64,000 nucleotides of DNA from Clostridiales bacterium (GTDB taxonomy: Bacteria; Bacillota; Clostridia; Oscillospirales; Acutalibacteraceae). The position numbers and the translations under genes were made by a program. The stretch lies in the NCBI GenBank assembly GCA_019419895.1, contig JAHZIE010000002.1, positions 1-64,000 of the forward strand. The letters are read 5' to 3'. Positions 17,388-26,683 of the stretch are shown in pieces; within the stretch, counting starts at the first letter, position 1; each line of letters begins with the position of its first letter. The notes below the pieces were generated by a model that did not search any database, had not been told where the DNA came from, and saw only the letters and a list, made by a program, of their open reading frames with translations.

Positions 17388-18755
17388 ATGAAACAAATTT
17401 CAGCAGAGGAGCGGGCGGAACGCAAAAAGTTTTATAAAATGGTTTTCGCCCTGGTTTTACCAATGGCGCTGCAAAATCTTATCAATGTGGGGGTAAGCTC
17501 TGCGGACGTTATTATGCTGGGACGCGTGGGGGAAACAGCCCTTTCCGGCGCTTCCCTGGCGGGGCAGGTTCAGTTTATTATGACGCTGATTTTTTTTGGA
17601 CTGACCTCCGGCGCCGCGGTGCTGACCGCCCAGTATTGGGGCAAAAGGGATATTAAAACCATAGAAAAGGTTTTTGGCATCGCTCTGAGGATTTCTCTGG
17701 CGGTGGGGATTTTGTTTACAGTTCTGGTTTGGGTCATCCCCTATCAGATTATGGGGCTTTTTACGCCGGAAGCGGATGTTATCCACGAAGGGGTAAGATA
17801 TCTGAAGGTGGTGTCCTTTTCTTATATTTTTATTTCCCTGTCCATGATTTACCTGAATTTGATGCGCAGTGTGGAACGGGTGATGATTTCTACCATTGTC
17901 TACCTGATTTCCTTAGTGGTCAATGTTATTCTGAATGCGATTTTCATTTTTGGGCTTATGGGCCTGCCCGCGATGGGAACCGCTGGGGCCGCGTTGGGCA
18001 CTACCGTGGCCCGGCTTGTGGAATTAATTATTGTTATTGTGTATAATAAGAAATATAATCCTGTCTTAAAATTCCATCTCCGGGATTTTCTCGTCAGGGA
18101 CAGGCTGTTATTCCGTGACTTTCTCAGATATTCGATTCCGGTCACTCTCAACGAGCTCATGTGGGGCGCGGGATCCTCTATGAACGCCCTGATTATCGGA
18201 CATCTGGGGCAGTCGGCGGTGGCGGCGAATTCTGTAGCGCAGGTGACAAGGCAGCTGGCTACGGTGGTATCCTTTGGGATTGCCAACGCGGCGGCCATTG
18301 TTATTGGAAAGGCCATCGGCGAGGAACGCTATGATACGGCCGCCCTTTACGGAAAAAGATTTACCAAGCTGACCCTTCTCGCGGGGCTTGGCGGCGCGGC
18401 GATTATCCTGATAGTGCGCCCCATCGTGCTTGCGACAATGGTGCTCACTCCTCAGGCGCGGGGCTATTTGTCGTTGATGATGTTTGTAATGGCGTATTTT
18501 GTATTCGCCCAGGCTTATAATACCACTATGGTTGTCGGGGTGTTCCGTGCCGGCGGTGACACAAAATTTGGCTTGGCGCTGGATGTTTCTACCATGTGGG
18601 GCTGTTCCATTCTATTTGGAGCCCTGGCGGCGTTTGTGTTCCACTGGAGCGTCCCGGTAGTATATGTGATTTTGATGAGCGATGAAATTATTAAGCTGCC
18701 CTTTACCACTTGGCGGTACAAAACGAAGGTTTGGCTGAGAAATGTAACGAGGTAG
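17388..18755 (+). CDS. MATE-family multidrug/sodium efflux protein
   Basis: The 455-residue protein shows the twelve-helix MATE layout with two similar halves. MVFALVLPMALQNLINVGVSSADVIMLGRVGETALSGASLAGQ is the classic N-terminal signature and SIPVTLNELMWGAGSSMNALIIGHLGQSAVAANSVAQ the matching start of the second half. The family exports cationic drugs or metabolites in exchange for Na+ or H+. The ATG is preceded by GGAGAGGAAAGAAGG. It lies alone between two terminators, so it is probably monocistronic. Substrate unknown. Confidence 0.93.
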   Translation: MKQISAEERAERKKFYKMVFALVLPMALQNLINVGVSSADVIMLGRVGETALSGASLAGQVQFIMTLIFFGLTSGAAVLTAQYWGKRDIKTIEKVFGIALRISLAVGILFTVLVWVIPYQIMGLFTPEADVIHEGVRYLKVVSFSYIFISLSMIYLNLMRSVERVMISTIVYLISLVVNVILNAIFIFGLMGLPAMGTAGAALGTTVARLVELIIVIVYNKKYNPVLKFHLRDFLVRDRLLFRDFLRYSIPVTLNELMWGAGSSMNALIIGHLGQSAVAANSVAQVTRQLATVVSFGIANAAAIVIGKAIGEERYDTAALYGKRFTKLTLLAGLGGAAIILIVRPIVLATMVLTPQARGYLSLMMFVMAYFVFAQAYNTTMVVGVFRAGGDTKFGLALDVSTMWGCSILFGALAAFVFHWSVPVVYVILMSDEIIKLPFTTWRYKTKVWLRNVTR

Positions 18756-19184
18756 ACGGCCGTTTGTGGAAAAGCGGGGTTTTTCCAGCCCCTTTTGCCT
18801 CTGGAAGCCGCCGTGCAACAGGATGAGAGAGGGGCCGGGACGCTCCTGAAAAATCCGCTGCCGCACTATGGCGATTCCCCGTTTCCCTTTGATTTGACGC
18901 GCCGGAGCGATGGGATCTTTTCCCAGGAAATGCGCGGAAGGTATTTGAAGCTTTTTATTGGAATCAAAACCAGCCAGAGGCTAAATGCTAAGAGATGCTG
19001 AAAGATATGGTTACAAGCAGGCAAAAGGCGGCCCGCAAAGGGAGAAAGCATACTCAATTGCCCGGACTTCATTCCCCTGATATTTTCGCGGTATGCTTAA
19101 ATATATACAAACAGGGAGCCCTTCATAAAAGGGCTCCCTGTTTTCCTGTTTTTCGGTCTTTCCTGGGAGATATATAGAAAGGAT
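18756..19184. other. Intergenic stretch without a gene
   Basis: The space between the MATE gene and the convergent beta-helix gene holds a weak hairpin AAAAGCGGGG...CCCCTTTT at 18770-18796, a possible terminator for the MATE gene, and the strong shared terminator at 19109-19150. No open frame in it resembles a protein. Confidence 0.5.
19109..19150. terminator. Bidirectional intrinsic terminator
   Basis: AAACAGGGAGCCC (19109-19121) pairs perfectly with GGGCTCCCTGTTT (19131-19143), with T on the plus side and A (T on the minus strand) on the other. It can serve both the plus-strand genes upstream and the minus-strand GH141-like gene that ends at 19185. Confidence 0.87.
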
Positions 19185-21128
19185 TTAGCCTTTTTTGTCC
19201 AGGCTGCTTCCCGCGGTCAGGCCTGGATAAAGTTCTGGATGCTGACGCCAGTCCGCCGGTTCCTTCGCCAGAATCTCATTGTTCTTCAGGACAAGGATGT
19301 CCGCCGTCAGGTCGTTAAGATATTTTATCCAGGTATTACAGCCCCATACATAGTTGTCGACAATGGCGTTATGCTTGGGCAGGACAGGATCGTCCTCCAG
19401 CAGATAGGAGAGCTGGGGATATTTTTGCAGGTAAGGGGGCTCATCATAAGGGATGGAGGCCAGGAGATCAAACAGGGTGTTGCAGCGTCCGTCAAAATAA
19501 TACTGGGCCCAGCCAAGACCGCGGGCGTCAAAGCTCACGCCGACCGCGCAGTTGACAAACACATTTTTCTTCAGGGTGTTATCGCGTCCGCTTCCCAGCA
19601 TGACGGCGCGGGCGACATCTTCAAAGATATTGCCGTAGAGCACATGCCCGCTGGTCCAGTCATCCAGATAAATCCCCATAATTCCCACTTCCTGCTCGGC
19701 GCTGGAGCGGTTCGCCACGCCGTGGATATGGTTATAGCGCAGGACGGTTCCCCTCTGGGTCCAGTCCCGCCCGGTATGGGTAGCGCCGGAATCGTCCGCG
19801 TCCTGACAGAGATTATAGAAGTCGTTGTATTCGATGAGGTGATCGTTGCCGCCGTAGCCCATGGCCTCCTGGGGGGCGTCATGGATGGAGTTGTGATCCA
19901 CGCGGATGGCGACGCCGTTCACACGGATGCCCACGCAGTAGCAGCGGGACCATTCGCCGAAATGGTGAATATCGCAGTTGGTGATACGGTTTCCGGAGGG
20001 CTCCAGGGTTTTTCTGTCGCCGCCCACAAGCTCAATGCCGCCGTCGCCCATGCTGGCAAAGGAGCAGGAATCAATGAGCACATGAAGGCCGTTCTGCACA
20101 TTGACGCCGCTGCTGCCCAGATTATAAAAATGGCAGTCCCTGAGAGTGATATGGCTGCTGTCGAAGAACTCCACAGCGGTGGCGCGGCCGGAACAGAAGT
20201 CCATGCCCTCCAGGGTGATATGGGAGGTATCTTTGGCGGAGAGGAAGGCCTCCTCCAGCATGGTGACCTCCGCGAAGCCCTCTTCAAACTCATCCGGCGG
20301 CCAGAAGTAGAGGATGCCCGTGTGCTTGTCCGCGTACCATTCTCCGGGAGAGTCCAGCTCTTCCAGAATATTCAGATACCGGAATCGGCAGTTTTTGCGG
20401 ATGTCATAACTGTCCTCCTGGCTTACCACCTCAAGAATGTGATTTTCCATGTCCCAGTGGACCGGTTTGATGTAGCGGTCTGCCCAATCCCAGGACCAAT
20501 AGCCGTGGAGAAGGACTTCTTCCGGGTATTTCCAATGAAGAGGACGGTCCTCCTGAAAGTGAAAATGGGTATAGGAGCCCTGGACTTCCTTTTCATGCTC
20601 AATATAGGTATTGATATGTCCCTCTACCAGGGAGGGAACGCGGGTAAAGCCCTCGTTTGGCCAGCGGGACAGTGTCTGACGCTGGTTGCGGTAAAACAGC
20701 TCCATATGGGCCGGGTTAGTCCGCCCGCCGCCGCGGTCGCGGAATTGTCCGAAGTCTGTGACCCCTTGCCCCCAGAGATCGCATTGCAGCACATGGGAGC
20801 GGGCGCTTTCATCAAGCCGGGCGAGAATTTCAGGATCAGTGACAGGGGTAAAGCCCTTGATTTGAACCGATCCGGAAAAGGTGGGATGGCCCTCTCCCCT
20901 CCACACAATGGGGGATTCGGCGGTGCCGCTGTCCTCTTTTTCCAAATGCAGCCCCTGCCGCATGGCGTAGGAGCCCTCCTGGACAATCACCTGGGCGCCG
21001 GAAAATCCCGGGGCTTTTTTGGCCTCCCGGACGGCGTCTCTTGCCCGTCCCAGAGTGGCGAACGCCTCTTCCCGGGTGGTTCCGGAGGCGGTGTCTTTCC
21101 CCTTGGGGGAAACATAAAATGTCAGCAT
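19185..21128 (-). CDS. GH141-like right-handed parallel beta-helix glycosidase
   Basis: The 647-residue protein begins with TFYVSPKGKDTASGTTREEAFATLGRARDAVRE, then VIVQEGSYAMRQGLHLEKEDSGTAESPIVWRGEGHPTFSGS. This is the classic opening of large parallel beta-helix enzymes related to GH141 (alpha-L-fucosidase acting on pectin RG-II, and xylanase). Later turns show the stacked pattern HITLEGMDFCSG, HITLRDCHFYNLGSSGVNV, LIDSCSFASMGDGGIELVGG, and RITNCDIHHFGEWSR. There is no signal peptide, so it appears cytoplasmic. Start ATG at 21128 has GAAAGGAGAGAATTGTT before it. It stands divergent from the PAP2-GH95-GH78-GH36 cluster. The exact substrate is unknown; fucosidase activity would suit the neighbourhood. 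Confidence 0.82.
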   Translation of the reverse strand: MLTFYVSPKGKDTASGTTREEAFATLGRARDAVREAKKAPGFSGAQVIVQEGSYAMRQGLHLEKEDSGTAESPIVWRGEGHPTFSGSVQIKGFTPVTDPEILARLDESARSHVLQCDLWGQGVTDFGQFRDRGGGRTNPAHMELFYRNQRQTLSRWPNEGFTRVPSLVEGHINTYIEHEKEVQGSYTHFHFQEDRPLHWKYPEEVLLHGYWSWDWADRYIKPVHWDMENHILEVVSQEDSYDIRKNCRFRYLNILEELDSPGEWYADKHTGILYFWPPDEFEEGFAEVTMLEEAFLSAKDTSHITLEGMDFCSGRATAVEFFDSSHITLRDCHFYNLGSSGVNVQNGLHVLIDSCSFASMGDGGIELVGGDRKTLEPSGNRITNCDIHHFGEWSRCYCVGIRVNGVAIRVDHNSIHDAPQEAMGYGGNDHLIEYNDFYNLCQDADDSGATHTGRDWTQRGTVLRYNHIHGVANRSSAEQEVGIMGIYLDDWTSGHVLYGNIFEDVARAVMLGSGRDNTLKKNVFVNCAVGVSFDARGLGWAQYYFDGRCNTLFDLLASIPYDEPPYLQKYPQLSYLLEDDPVLPKHNAIVDNYVWGCNTWIKYLNDLTADILVLKNNEILAKEPADWRQHPELYPGLTAGSSLDKKG

Positions 21129-21198
21129 AACAATTCTCTCCTTTCAGGCAGCTCATTTTTTTGTATGCAAACAAAAGGAAATGCCGAAATTCAGTCCA

Positions 21199-21226
21199 AT
21201 CTTACCATAGATAAATTTGATGTCAA
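21199..21226 (-). promoter_or_regulatory. Candidate promoter for the GH141-like gene
   Basis: On the minus strand TTGACA (21226-21221) and TAAGAT (21204-21199) are 16 bases apart, about 70 bases before the start codon. Confidence 0.5.
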
Positions 21227-21324
21227 GAGAATCATGAAAAATTAATAAAAATATTTTGTACATCCTTCCATTTCCTTGGAAAGATGATATAATAATCTTA
21301 ATTTTTAGGAAAAGAGATTGAACA

Positions 21325-21891
21325 ATGGAAACTTTACTCCGGTTTGACGCCGGTATTTTATTTTGGATCCAGGAGCATTTGACCGCCCAATGGCTTCAGG
21401 AAACCCTGCTGGCGTTCACCTTCCTGGGCAATCACGGTTTTTTGTGGATTCTTTTGGGTGCGATCCTGCTTTGTATTCCAAGGGAAAGAAAAACGGGGGC
21501 CGCCGTCCTGATGGTATTACTGGCCAGTTACCTAGTGGGAAACCTTCTGCTGAAAAATATCGTCATGAGGCCCCGCCCCTTTATCGAGTTTCCCCAGGTT
21601 TCGCTCCTTCTGCCGGCCCCCTCTGGATATTCCTTTCCATCGGGCCATGCTCTGAGCTCGTTTGCCGCCGCCGCGGCAGTCTTTCGTTATCACAAAAAGT
21701 GGGGAACGGCCGCCCTTTTCATCGCCGCGTTCATCGCCTTTTCGCGGCTGGCCCTTTTTGTCCATTACCCCACCGACGTCCTCGCGGGGGCGCTGCTGGG
21801 GGTTAGCCTTTCTTGGCTTCTCCTTGGAAGAAAAAGTCCCCTCGCGGACAGGATTGGAAAAAACAGCGGTCATTCGTCCGCGTCAAAATAA
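21325..21891 (+). CDS. PAP2-family membrane phosphatase
   Basis: The 188-residue membrane protein carries the three-part PAP2 active site: KNIVMRPRP, PSGHALS and SRLALFVHYPTD, with the catalytic His pair in the second and third parts. Five to six hydrophobic helices surround it. Enzymes of this type dephosphorylate undecaprenyl pyrophosphate or phosphatidylglycerol phosphate/lipid phosphates at the outer face. It is the first gene of a plus-strand run of four; the GH95 gene starts 21 bases later. A direct link to glycan breakdown is not obvious, so co-transcription may be incidental. TATAAT near 21288 may be its -10. Confidence 0.9.
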   Translation: METLLRFDAGILFWIQEHLTAQWLQETLLAFTFLGNHGFLWILLGAILLCIPRERKTGAAVLMVLLASYLVGNLLLKNIVMRPRPFIEFPQVSLLLPAPSGYSFPSGHALSSFAAAAAVFRYHKKWGTAALFIAAFIAFSRLALFVHYPTDVLAGALLGVSLSWLLLGRKSPLADRIGKNSGHSSASK

Positions 21892-21912
21892 AAGAAGCTG
21901 AGGTGCATAAGT

Positions 21913-24252
21913 ATGGCAATAACACTGGAAAACAGAAAAAAGCTCAGGCTCTGGTACAAGCGGCCGGCGCCGGATTACAACGACTACGCCCCTCGTCCGG
22001 AATGCGACAACAATCCAAACGACGGCTGGGAAAAATGGTCCCTCCCTCTGGGAAACGGGTATTTCGGCGCGAATGTGTTTGGACGGACAGGGACGGAACG
22101 GGTGCAGATTACGGAAAACAGTCTTGCTAATCCTCATAAGGTCGGCGGGCTGAATAATTTTGCCGAGCTCCTCATGGGCTTTGCTCACGATGGCGCGGAG
22201 AAATATTGCCGTGATCTGGATTTGGAAACAGCGACGGCCCAGGGGGAATACGATTATCAGGGGGTCAGATACCGCAGGGAATATTTTACCAGCTATCCCG
22301 ACAGGGCGCTGGTCATTCATTTGACAGCCTCCAAGCCGGGCGCTTTGAGCTTTACCGTCAGGCCGGTCATCCCTTTTATCAAGGATTATGGCGTTCAGCC
22401 GGGAGACGGCGGGGGAAAGTCGGGTGAGGTCAGGGCCCAGGGGGAAACCCTCGTCCTGTCCGGCGTCATGAATTATTATCAGATCCAGTTTGAAGCCCAG
22501 GCGCGTATCCTACATACAGACGGCACAGTCAGAGTGAAGAGCAGGTGGGGAAGCGGGATCGACGCCTGCCTCATCGTGGAGAATGCCACCGAGGCAACGG
22601 TGCTGTTTATCCCCGGAACCAATTACCGTCTGGAAGGAAGGGTGTTTACCGAGGGGGACCCCAAGAAAAAACTGGCGCCCTATCCCCATCCCCATGAAAT
22701 GGTCTCCGCTCTCATGGAAAAGGCCTGCGGAAAGACCTATGAGGAACTGCGTGAGGCCCATATCATGGAATATCAGGGATATTTCAATAGGGTCCGCCTT
22801 GATTTGGGCGGCCGGGAGGAAAACGTTCCCACGGACGAGCTGCTGAAACAGTACCGGGACGGCGGGAAGTCGGCTTATTTGGAGGAGCTGTATTTCCAAT
22901 ACGGCAGGTACCTTTTGATTTCCTCCTCCCGTCCCGGCACCCTGCCGGCCAATCTCCAGGGCACATGGAACTGCTATGACGAGGCCCCATGGACCGCGGG
23001 CTACTGGCACAACATCAATGTGCAGATGAACTACTGGCCGGCTTTTGTGACCAATTTGGCGGAAATGTTCGAGCCCTACGCGGCGTACAACCAGGCGTAT
23101 ATGGGGCTGGCCCAGCGCCACGCCGACAGATATATCCGGGACAATTATCCGGAAAAGCTGGAGGAAGAGGAAGGGGAAAACGGCTGGATTATCGGCACGG
23201 GGGCCTGGCCCTACACCATTGAGGGGATGAGCAACAACAGCCATTCCGGTCCCGGCACAGGGGCGTTTACCTCCATGCTTTTCTGGGATTATTATGATTT
23301 TACCAGGGACAGGGAGATTTTGGAAAAGATCTCCTATCCTGTGATTACCTCCATGTCGAAATTCCTCTCCAAGGTTTTAGTGGAAAAGGATGGATTCCTT
23401 TTGACGAAATATTCCGCTTCGCCCGAGCAGGAGGAGGATCATCACTATTACCACACCACGGGCTGCGCCTTTGACCAGCAGATGATTTATGAAAACCATA
23501 AAAACACCATCCAGGCGGCCGAGCTTCTTCACAAGGAAGAGCCTGTCGTTTCCCTGGCAAGGGAGCAGCTTCCCCGTCTGGATCCGGTTCAAATCGGCGC
23601 GTCCGGGCAGATTAAGGAATTCCGGGAGGAAAACTGCTACGGGGATATCGGCGAATATCATCACCGTCATATTTCCCAGCTGGTAGGGCTCTATCCGGGT
23701 ACCCTGATCAATAAGGATACCCCTGAGTGGATGGAGGCGGCGAAAAAGACGCTGGAGCTCCGCGGGGATAAATCCACCGGCTGGGCCATGGCCCACCGGC
23801 TGAACGCCTGGGCAAGAACGGGGGACGGCAACCGCGCCTATCTGCTTTATCAGACGCTGTTGCGGCAGGGAACGCTGACAAATTTGTGGGATACCCATCC
23901 GCCCTTCCAGATTGACGGAAATTTCGGAGGGACCTCCGGCGTGGCGGAAATGCTGCTGCAAAGCCACGCGGGATATATTGATCTGCTGCCCGCACTTCCT
24001 GACGCCTGGGCGGCGGGATCTTTCCAGGGCTTGGTTGCCAGGGGCAATTTTGAGGTGTCCGCCTGGTGGAAAGAGGGCAGAATTCTCAAGGCGGAGGTGC
24101 TTTCCCGGGCGGGGGGGCCATGCGGAATCCTCTGGAAGGGAAAGGCTCTCCTGCTTGACGGCGAGGAGGGGAAATTGCCCTTCCAACAGCGGGACGGCGT
24201 GGTTTCCTTCGAAACCGTCAGAGGCGGCCGTTATGTGATAAAGGAAGGCTGA
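21913..24252 (+). CDS. GH95-family alpha-L-fucosidase-like glycosidase
   Basis: The 779-residue protein matches the GH95 architecture: N-terminal beta domain with WSLPLGNGYFGANVFGRTGTERVQITENSL, then an (alpha/alpha)6 barrel with SSSRPGTLPANLQGTWN, TAGYWHNINVQMNYWPAF (the Asn-x-x-Gln motif of the active site) and the late GDKSTGWAMAHRLNAWARTGDGNRAY, NLWDTHPPFQIDGNFGGTSG. GH95 enzymes remove alpha-1,2-linked fucose from host or plant glycans, and some act on alpha-galactose. No signal peptide is present, so the substrate must be imported. It is probably expressed with the GH78 and GH36 genes that follow (44 and 62 base gaps). Confidence 0.92.
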   Translation: MAITLENRKKLRLWYKRPAPDYNDYAPRPECDNNPNDGWEKWSLPLGNGYFGANVFGRTGTERVQITENSLANPHKVGGLNNFAELLMGFAHDGAEKYCRDLDLETATAQGEYDYQGVRYRREYFTSYPDRALVIHLTASKPGALSFTVRPVIPFIKDYGVQPGDGGGKSGEVRAQGETLVLSGVMNYYQIQFEAQARILHTDGTVRVKSRWGSGIDACLIVENATEATVLFIPGTNYRLEGRVFTEGDPKKKLAPYPHPHEMVSALMEKACGKTYEELREAHIMEYQGYFNRVRLDLGGREENVPTDELLKQYRDGGKSAYLEELYFQYGRYLLISSSRPGTLPANLQGTWNCYDEAPWTAGYWHNINVQMNYWPAFVTNLAEMFEPYAAYNQAYMGLAQRHADRYIRDNYPEKLEEEEGENGWIIGTGAWPYTIEGMSNNSHSGPGTGAFTSMLFWDYYDFTRDREILEKISYPVITSMSKFLSKVLVEKDGFLLTKYSASPEQEEDHHYYHTTGCAFDQQMIYENHKNTIQAAELLHKEEPVVSLAREQLPRLDPVQIGASGQIKEFREENCYGDIGEYHHRHISQLVGLYPGTLINKDTPEWMEAAKKTLELRGDKSTGWAMAHRLNAWARTGDGNRAYLLYQTLLRQGTLTNLWDTHPPFQIDGNFGGTSGVAEMLLQSHAGYIDLLPALPDAWAAGSFQGLVARGNFEVSAWWKEGRILKAEVLSRAGGPCGILWKGKALLLDGEEGKLPFQQRDGVVSFETVRGGRYVIKEG

Positions 24253-24296
24253 AAAACAAACAGTTGCGGCAGCCGCCGCGGGAAGGAGAAAAAGAA

Positions 24297-26621
24297 ATGA
24301 GCCGGAGAATACCGCCGTGGAAAGATTGCTGGATTTGGGGGAGGGACAGCCAAAGCCCCAGTCAATATATGCAGTTCCTGCACCGGTTTGACGCCGGGCA
24401 GGGGGACGGCTTTACCCTGGAGATATCCGCCGACACCAACTATGCCTGCTGGCTTAACGGCCGGTTTATCAGCTTTGGACAGTACGCGGATTTTCCTGAG
24501 CATAAGTTCTATGATACCATTGATATCGGGAAATATGTCCGCAAGGGGGAAAAAACCCTCGCTCTTCTGGCCTCTTACTGCGGGACGGATACCTCCACCT
24601 ATGCCAAGGGAGTCCCTATGGTTGCCTTTCTGGTCAAAGAGGGGGATAAAACCGCGGCTGTCAGTTCGGGCGAAACCCTGTGCCGCCCGGCAAAGGGCTA
24701 CCGACAGGGGGAGATGGAGCTGGTTACCCCCCAGATGGGATATCCCTTCTTTTACGACGCGAGGGAGGACGACAGCTGGAATACTCCCGATTACCGTCCG
24801 GGGGATGGCTGGGAACCGGCCTGCCCGGTGGTCCCGGCCCTATTGGAGGATATGGAGCCCAGGCCCGTGGACAAGCTTCCCATTCTCCCGCCCTGCACGG
24901 CAAGGATCCAGGCCCAGGGGCTGTTTTTCCGTCCCGGCAGGGGAAAAACTCTGGCGGAACAGTTTTATTATGATTACCTTTCCCCTGTGGAAAGAAAAGA
25001 ACTGTTTGCCAATGACCGGGTGGTTTCCCTGCCCTGCAAGGAGGGGCTTGTCCTGAAGAAGGCGGCGGTGCCGGAGGGACAGGGGATCTATTTGGAGCTT
25101 GATCTGGGCCGGGAAGAGGCCGGGCTCCTCTCTCTGGAACTGGACGCCCCGGCCGGCACGGCCGTTGAAATCGGGTACGGGCAGCATTTGGAGGATCTGC
25201 GCGTCTGGAGCTATGTGGGAGGGAGGAATTTCGTCCACCGGTATCTCTGCCGGGAGGGCAGGCAGTCCTTTGTGCAGTATTTTCAGCGGCTGGGCGGAAG
25301 ATACCTGGAGCTTCGCGTCAGCGGCATGACAGGGGATGTTACCCTCTACACCGCCACCCTTCTGCCCAATGATTATCCGGTGGAGGAAAAGGGGAGGTTT
25401 TCCGCGTCTGATTCCCTTCACGAGAAGATCTGTGAAGTGGGGAAGAGAACCCTTCATCTGTGTATGCACGAGCATTATGAGGATACCCCCTGGCGGGAAC
25501 AGGCGCTCTACGCCATGGATTCCAGAAATCAGGCCCTTTGCGGCTACTACTGCTTTGGGGAATATAAATTCCCCCAGGCGTCCTTTTCCCTATTTGTGGA
25601 CAACTATCCTCAGGAGGGATATACAAGGCTCTGCGCTCCCAGCCACAACAAGGGGACGATCCCCTATTTCAGCTATATGTGGGTGGTGGCCTGCGGGGAA
25701 TGCGTGCTTTATTCCGGAAACATGGAGTTCGCCCAGAGGGTTTGGCCCGGAGTCAAGAGCTGTATGGAGCAGTTTTTTGCCAGGCTGGATGACAAGGGCC
25801 TGATGTCCTATCATCCAGACGGGAAATACTGGAATTTTTATGAGTGGGCCCAGGGGCTTGACGGCTGGGCGGAAGAAGAGGACGCGCCGGGACGTCTGGA
25901 CGCGCCTTTGAGCCTGTTTTTCGCCATGGCGCTGGAAAAAGCGGCTTTCCTTGCCGGTTGTGTGGGGGAAGGGGAGTTCGCTTCCCTGTGCCTGGAAAAG
26001 AGGAAACGGCTGATGGAAAGCTTCCACGCTGTTTTTTGGGATGAGGAAAAGGGGCTTTACCAGACCTATCAAAACAGCGGGAAGGAAAAGCTTCAGGGGC
26101 ATTACAGTCAATTAGTCCAGGCTCTTGCCCTGGTGACCGGCGCCTGCCCGGAGGAGCTGCGAAAGGGGCTCAGGGACAGGCTGCTGGAAGATGATGAGGC
26201 CCTTGTGCCTGTCACCATCAGCCACAGCATTTATAAATACGAAGCCCTGCTCCTGGGCGGGGAAGCCTACGCCGGCAGGGTGCTGGATGAAATCCATGAG
26301 CGGTGGGGCAGGATGATTTTCGCTGGAACAACCACCTTCTGGGAGACGGACGACAGCCTGAGCCCATTTAAGAGGGGATACAGCCTCTGCCATGGCTGGA
26401 CGGCGGTGCCTGTCTACCTTTATTATGCTTATATTCTTGGAATCAAACCGGTTTCTCCCGGATTCAGAACCTTTACGGCGTCGCCTCTCTGCGGTTCTTT
26501 GGAATGTGTGGAAGGAGAGGTTCCCACACCCTTTGGCGCTATCCATATCCGGAAGGAAAGGGGAAAAGAGCTTCCAGAACTCTCTTATCCAGAGGAGATT
26601 TCATTGATCAATAGAAAGTAA
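24297..26621 (+). CDS. GH78-family alpha-L-rhamnosidase-like glycosidase
   Basis: The 774-residue protein fits GH78: an N-terminal beta-rich domain with DTNYACWLNGRFISFGQYADFP, a jelly-roll with LELDLGREEAGLLSLELDAPAGTAVEIGYG, and a six-hairpin barrel with EDTPWREQALYAMDSRNQALCGYY (in place of the family's DCPQRDE motif) and GTTTFWETDDS...LCHGWTAVPVYLYYAYILGI. The acid-rich active-site pattern is somewhat off consensus, so specificity for rhamnose is probable rather than proven. GGAAGGAG precedes the ATG at 24297, which is preferred to the upstream ATG at 24264. It lacks a signal peptide and lies mid-operon between GH95 and GH36. Confidence 0.85.
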   Translation: MSRRIPPWKDCWIWGRDSQSPSQYMQFLHRFDAGQGDGFTLEISADTNYACWLNGRFISFGQYADFPEHKFYDTIDIGKYVRKGEKTLALLASYCGTDTSTYAKGVPMVAFLVKEGDKTAAVSSGETLCRPAKGYRQGEMELVTPQMGYPFFYDAREDDSWNTPDYRPGDGWEPACPVVPALLEDMEPRPVDKLPILPPCTARIQAQGLFFRPGRGKTLAEQFYYDYLSPVERKELFANDRVVSLPCKEGLVLKKAAVPEGQGIYLELDLGREEAGLLSLELDAPAGTAVEIGYGQHLEDLRVWSYVGGRNFVHRYLCREGRQSFVQYFQRLGGRYLELRVSGMTGDVTLYTATLLPNDYPVEEKGRFSASDSLHEKICEVGKRTLHLCMHEHYEDTPWREQALYAMDSRNQALCGYYCFGEYKFPQASFSLFVDNYPQEGYTRLCAPSHNKGTIPYFSYMWVVACGECVLYSGNMEFAQRVWPGVKSCMEQFFARLDDKGLMSYHPDGKYWNFYEWAQGLDGWAEEEDAPGRLDAPLSLFFAMALEKAAFLAGCVGEGEFASLCLEKRKRLMESFHAVFWDEEKGLYQTYQNSGKEKLQGHYSQLVQALALVTGACPEELRKGLRDRLLEDDEALVPVTISHSIYKYEALLLGGEAYAGRVLDEIHERWGRMIFAGTTTFWETDDSLSPFKRGYSLCHGWTAVPVYLYYAYILGIKPVSPGFRTFTASPLCGSLECVEGEVPTPFGAIHIRKERGKELPELSYPEEISLINRK

Positions 26622-26683
26622 CAGGTACCTCTTGAGCGTACTGGCGTACAAAAAGGGTTAGAAAGTTAGAAAGGAAGAATAGG

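Noticed and set aside
19239..21245. 668-residue plus-strand frame opposite the GH141-like gene
   Set aside because: It is the exact antisense of a protein with a clear family, has no ribosome site or motifs, and arises from the codon bias of the real gene.
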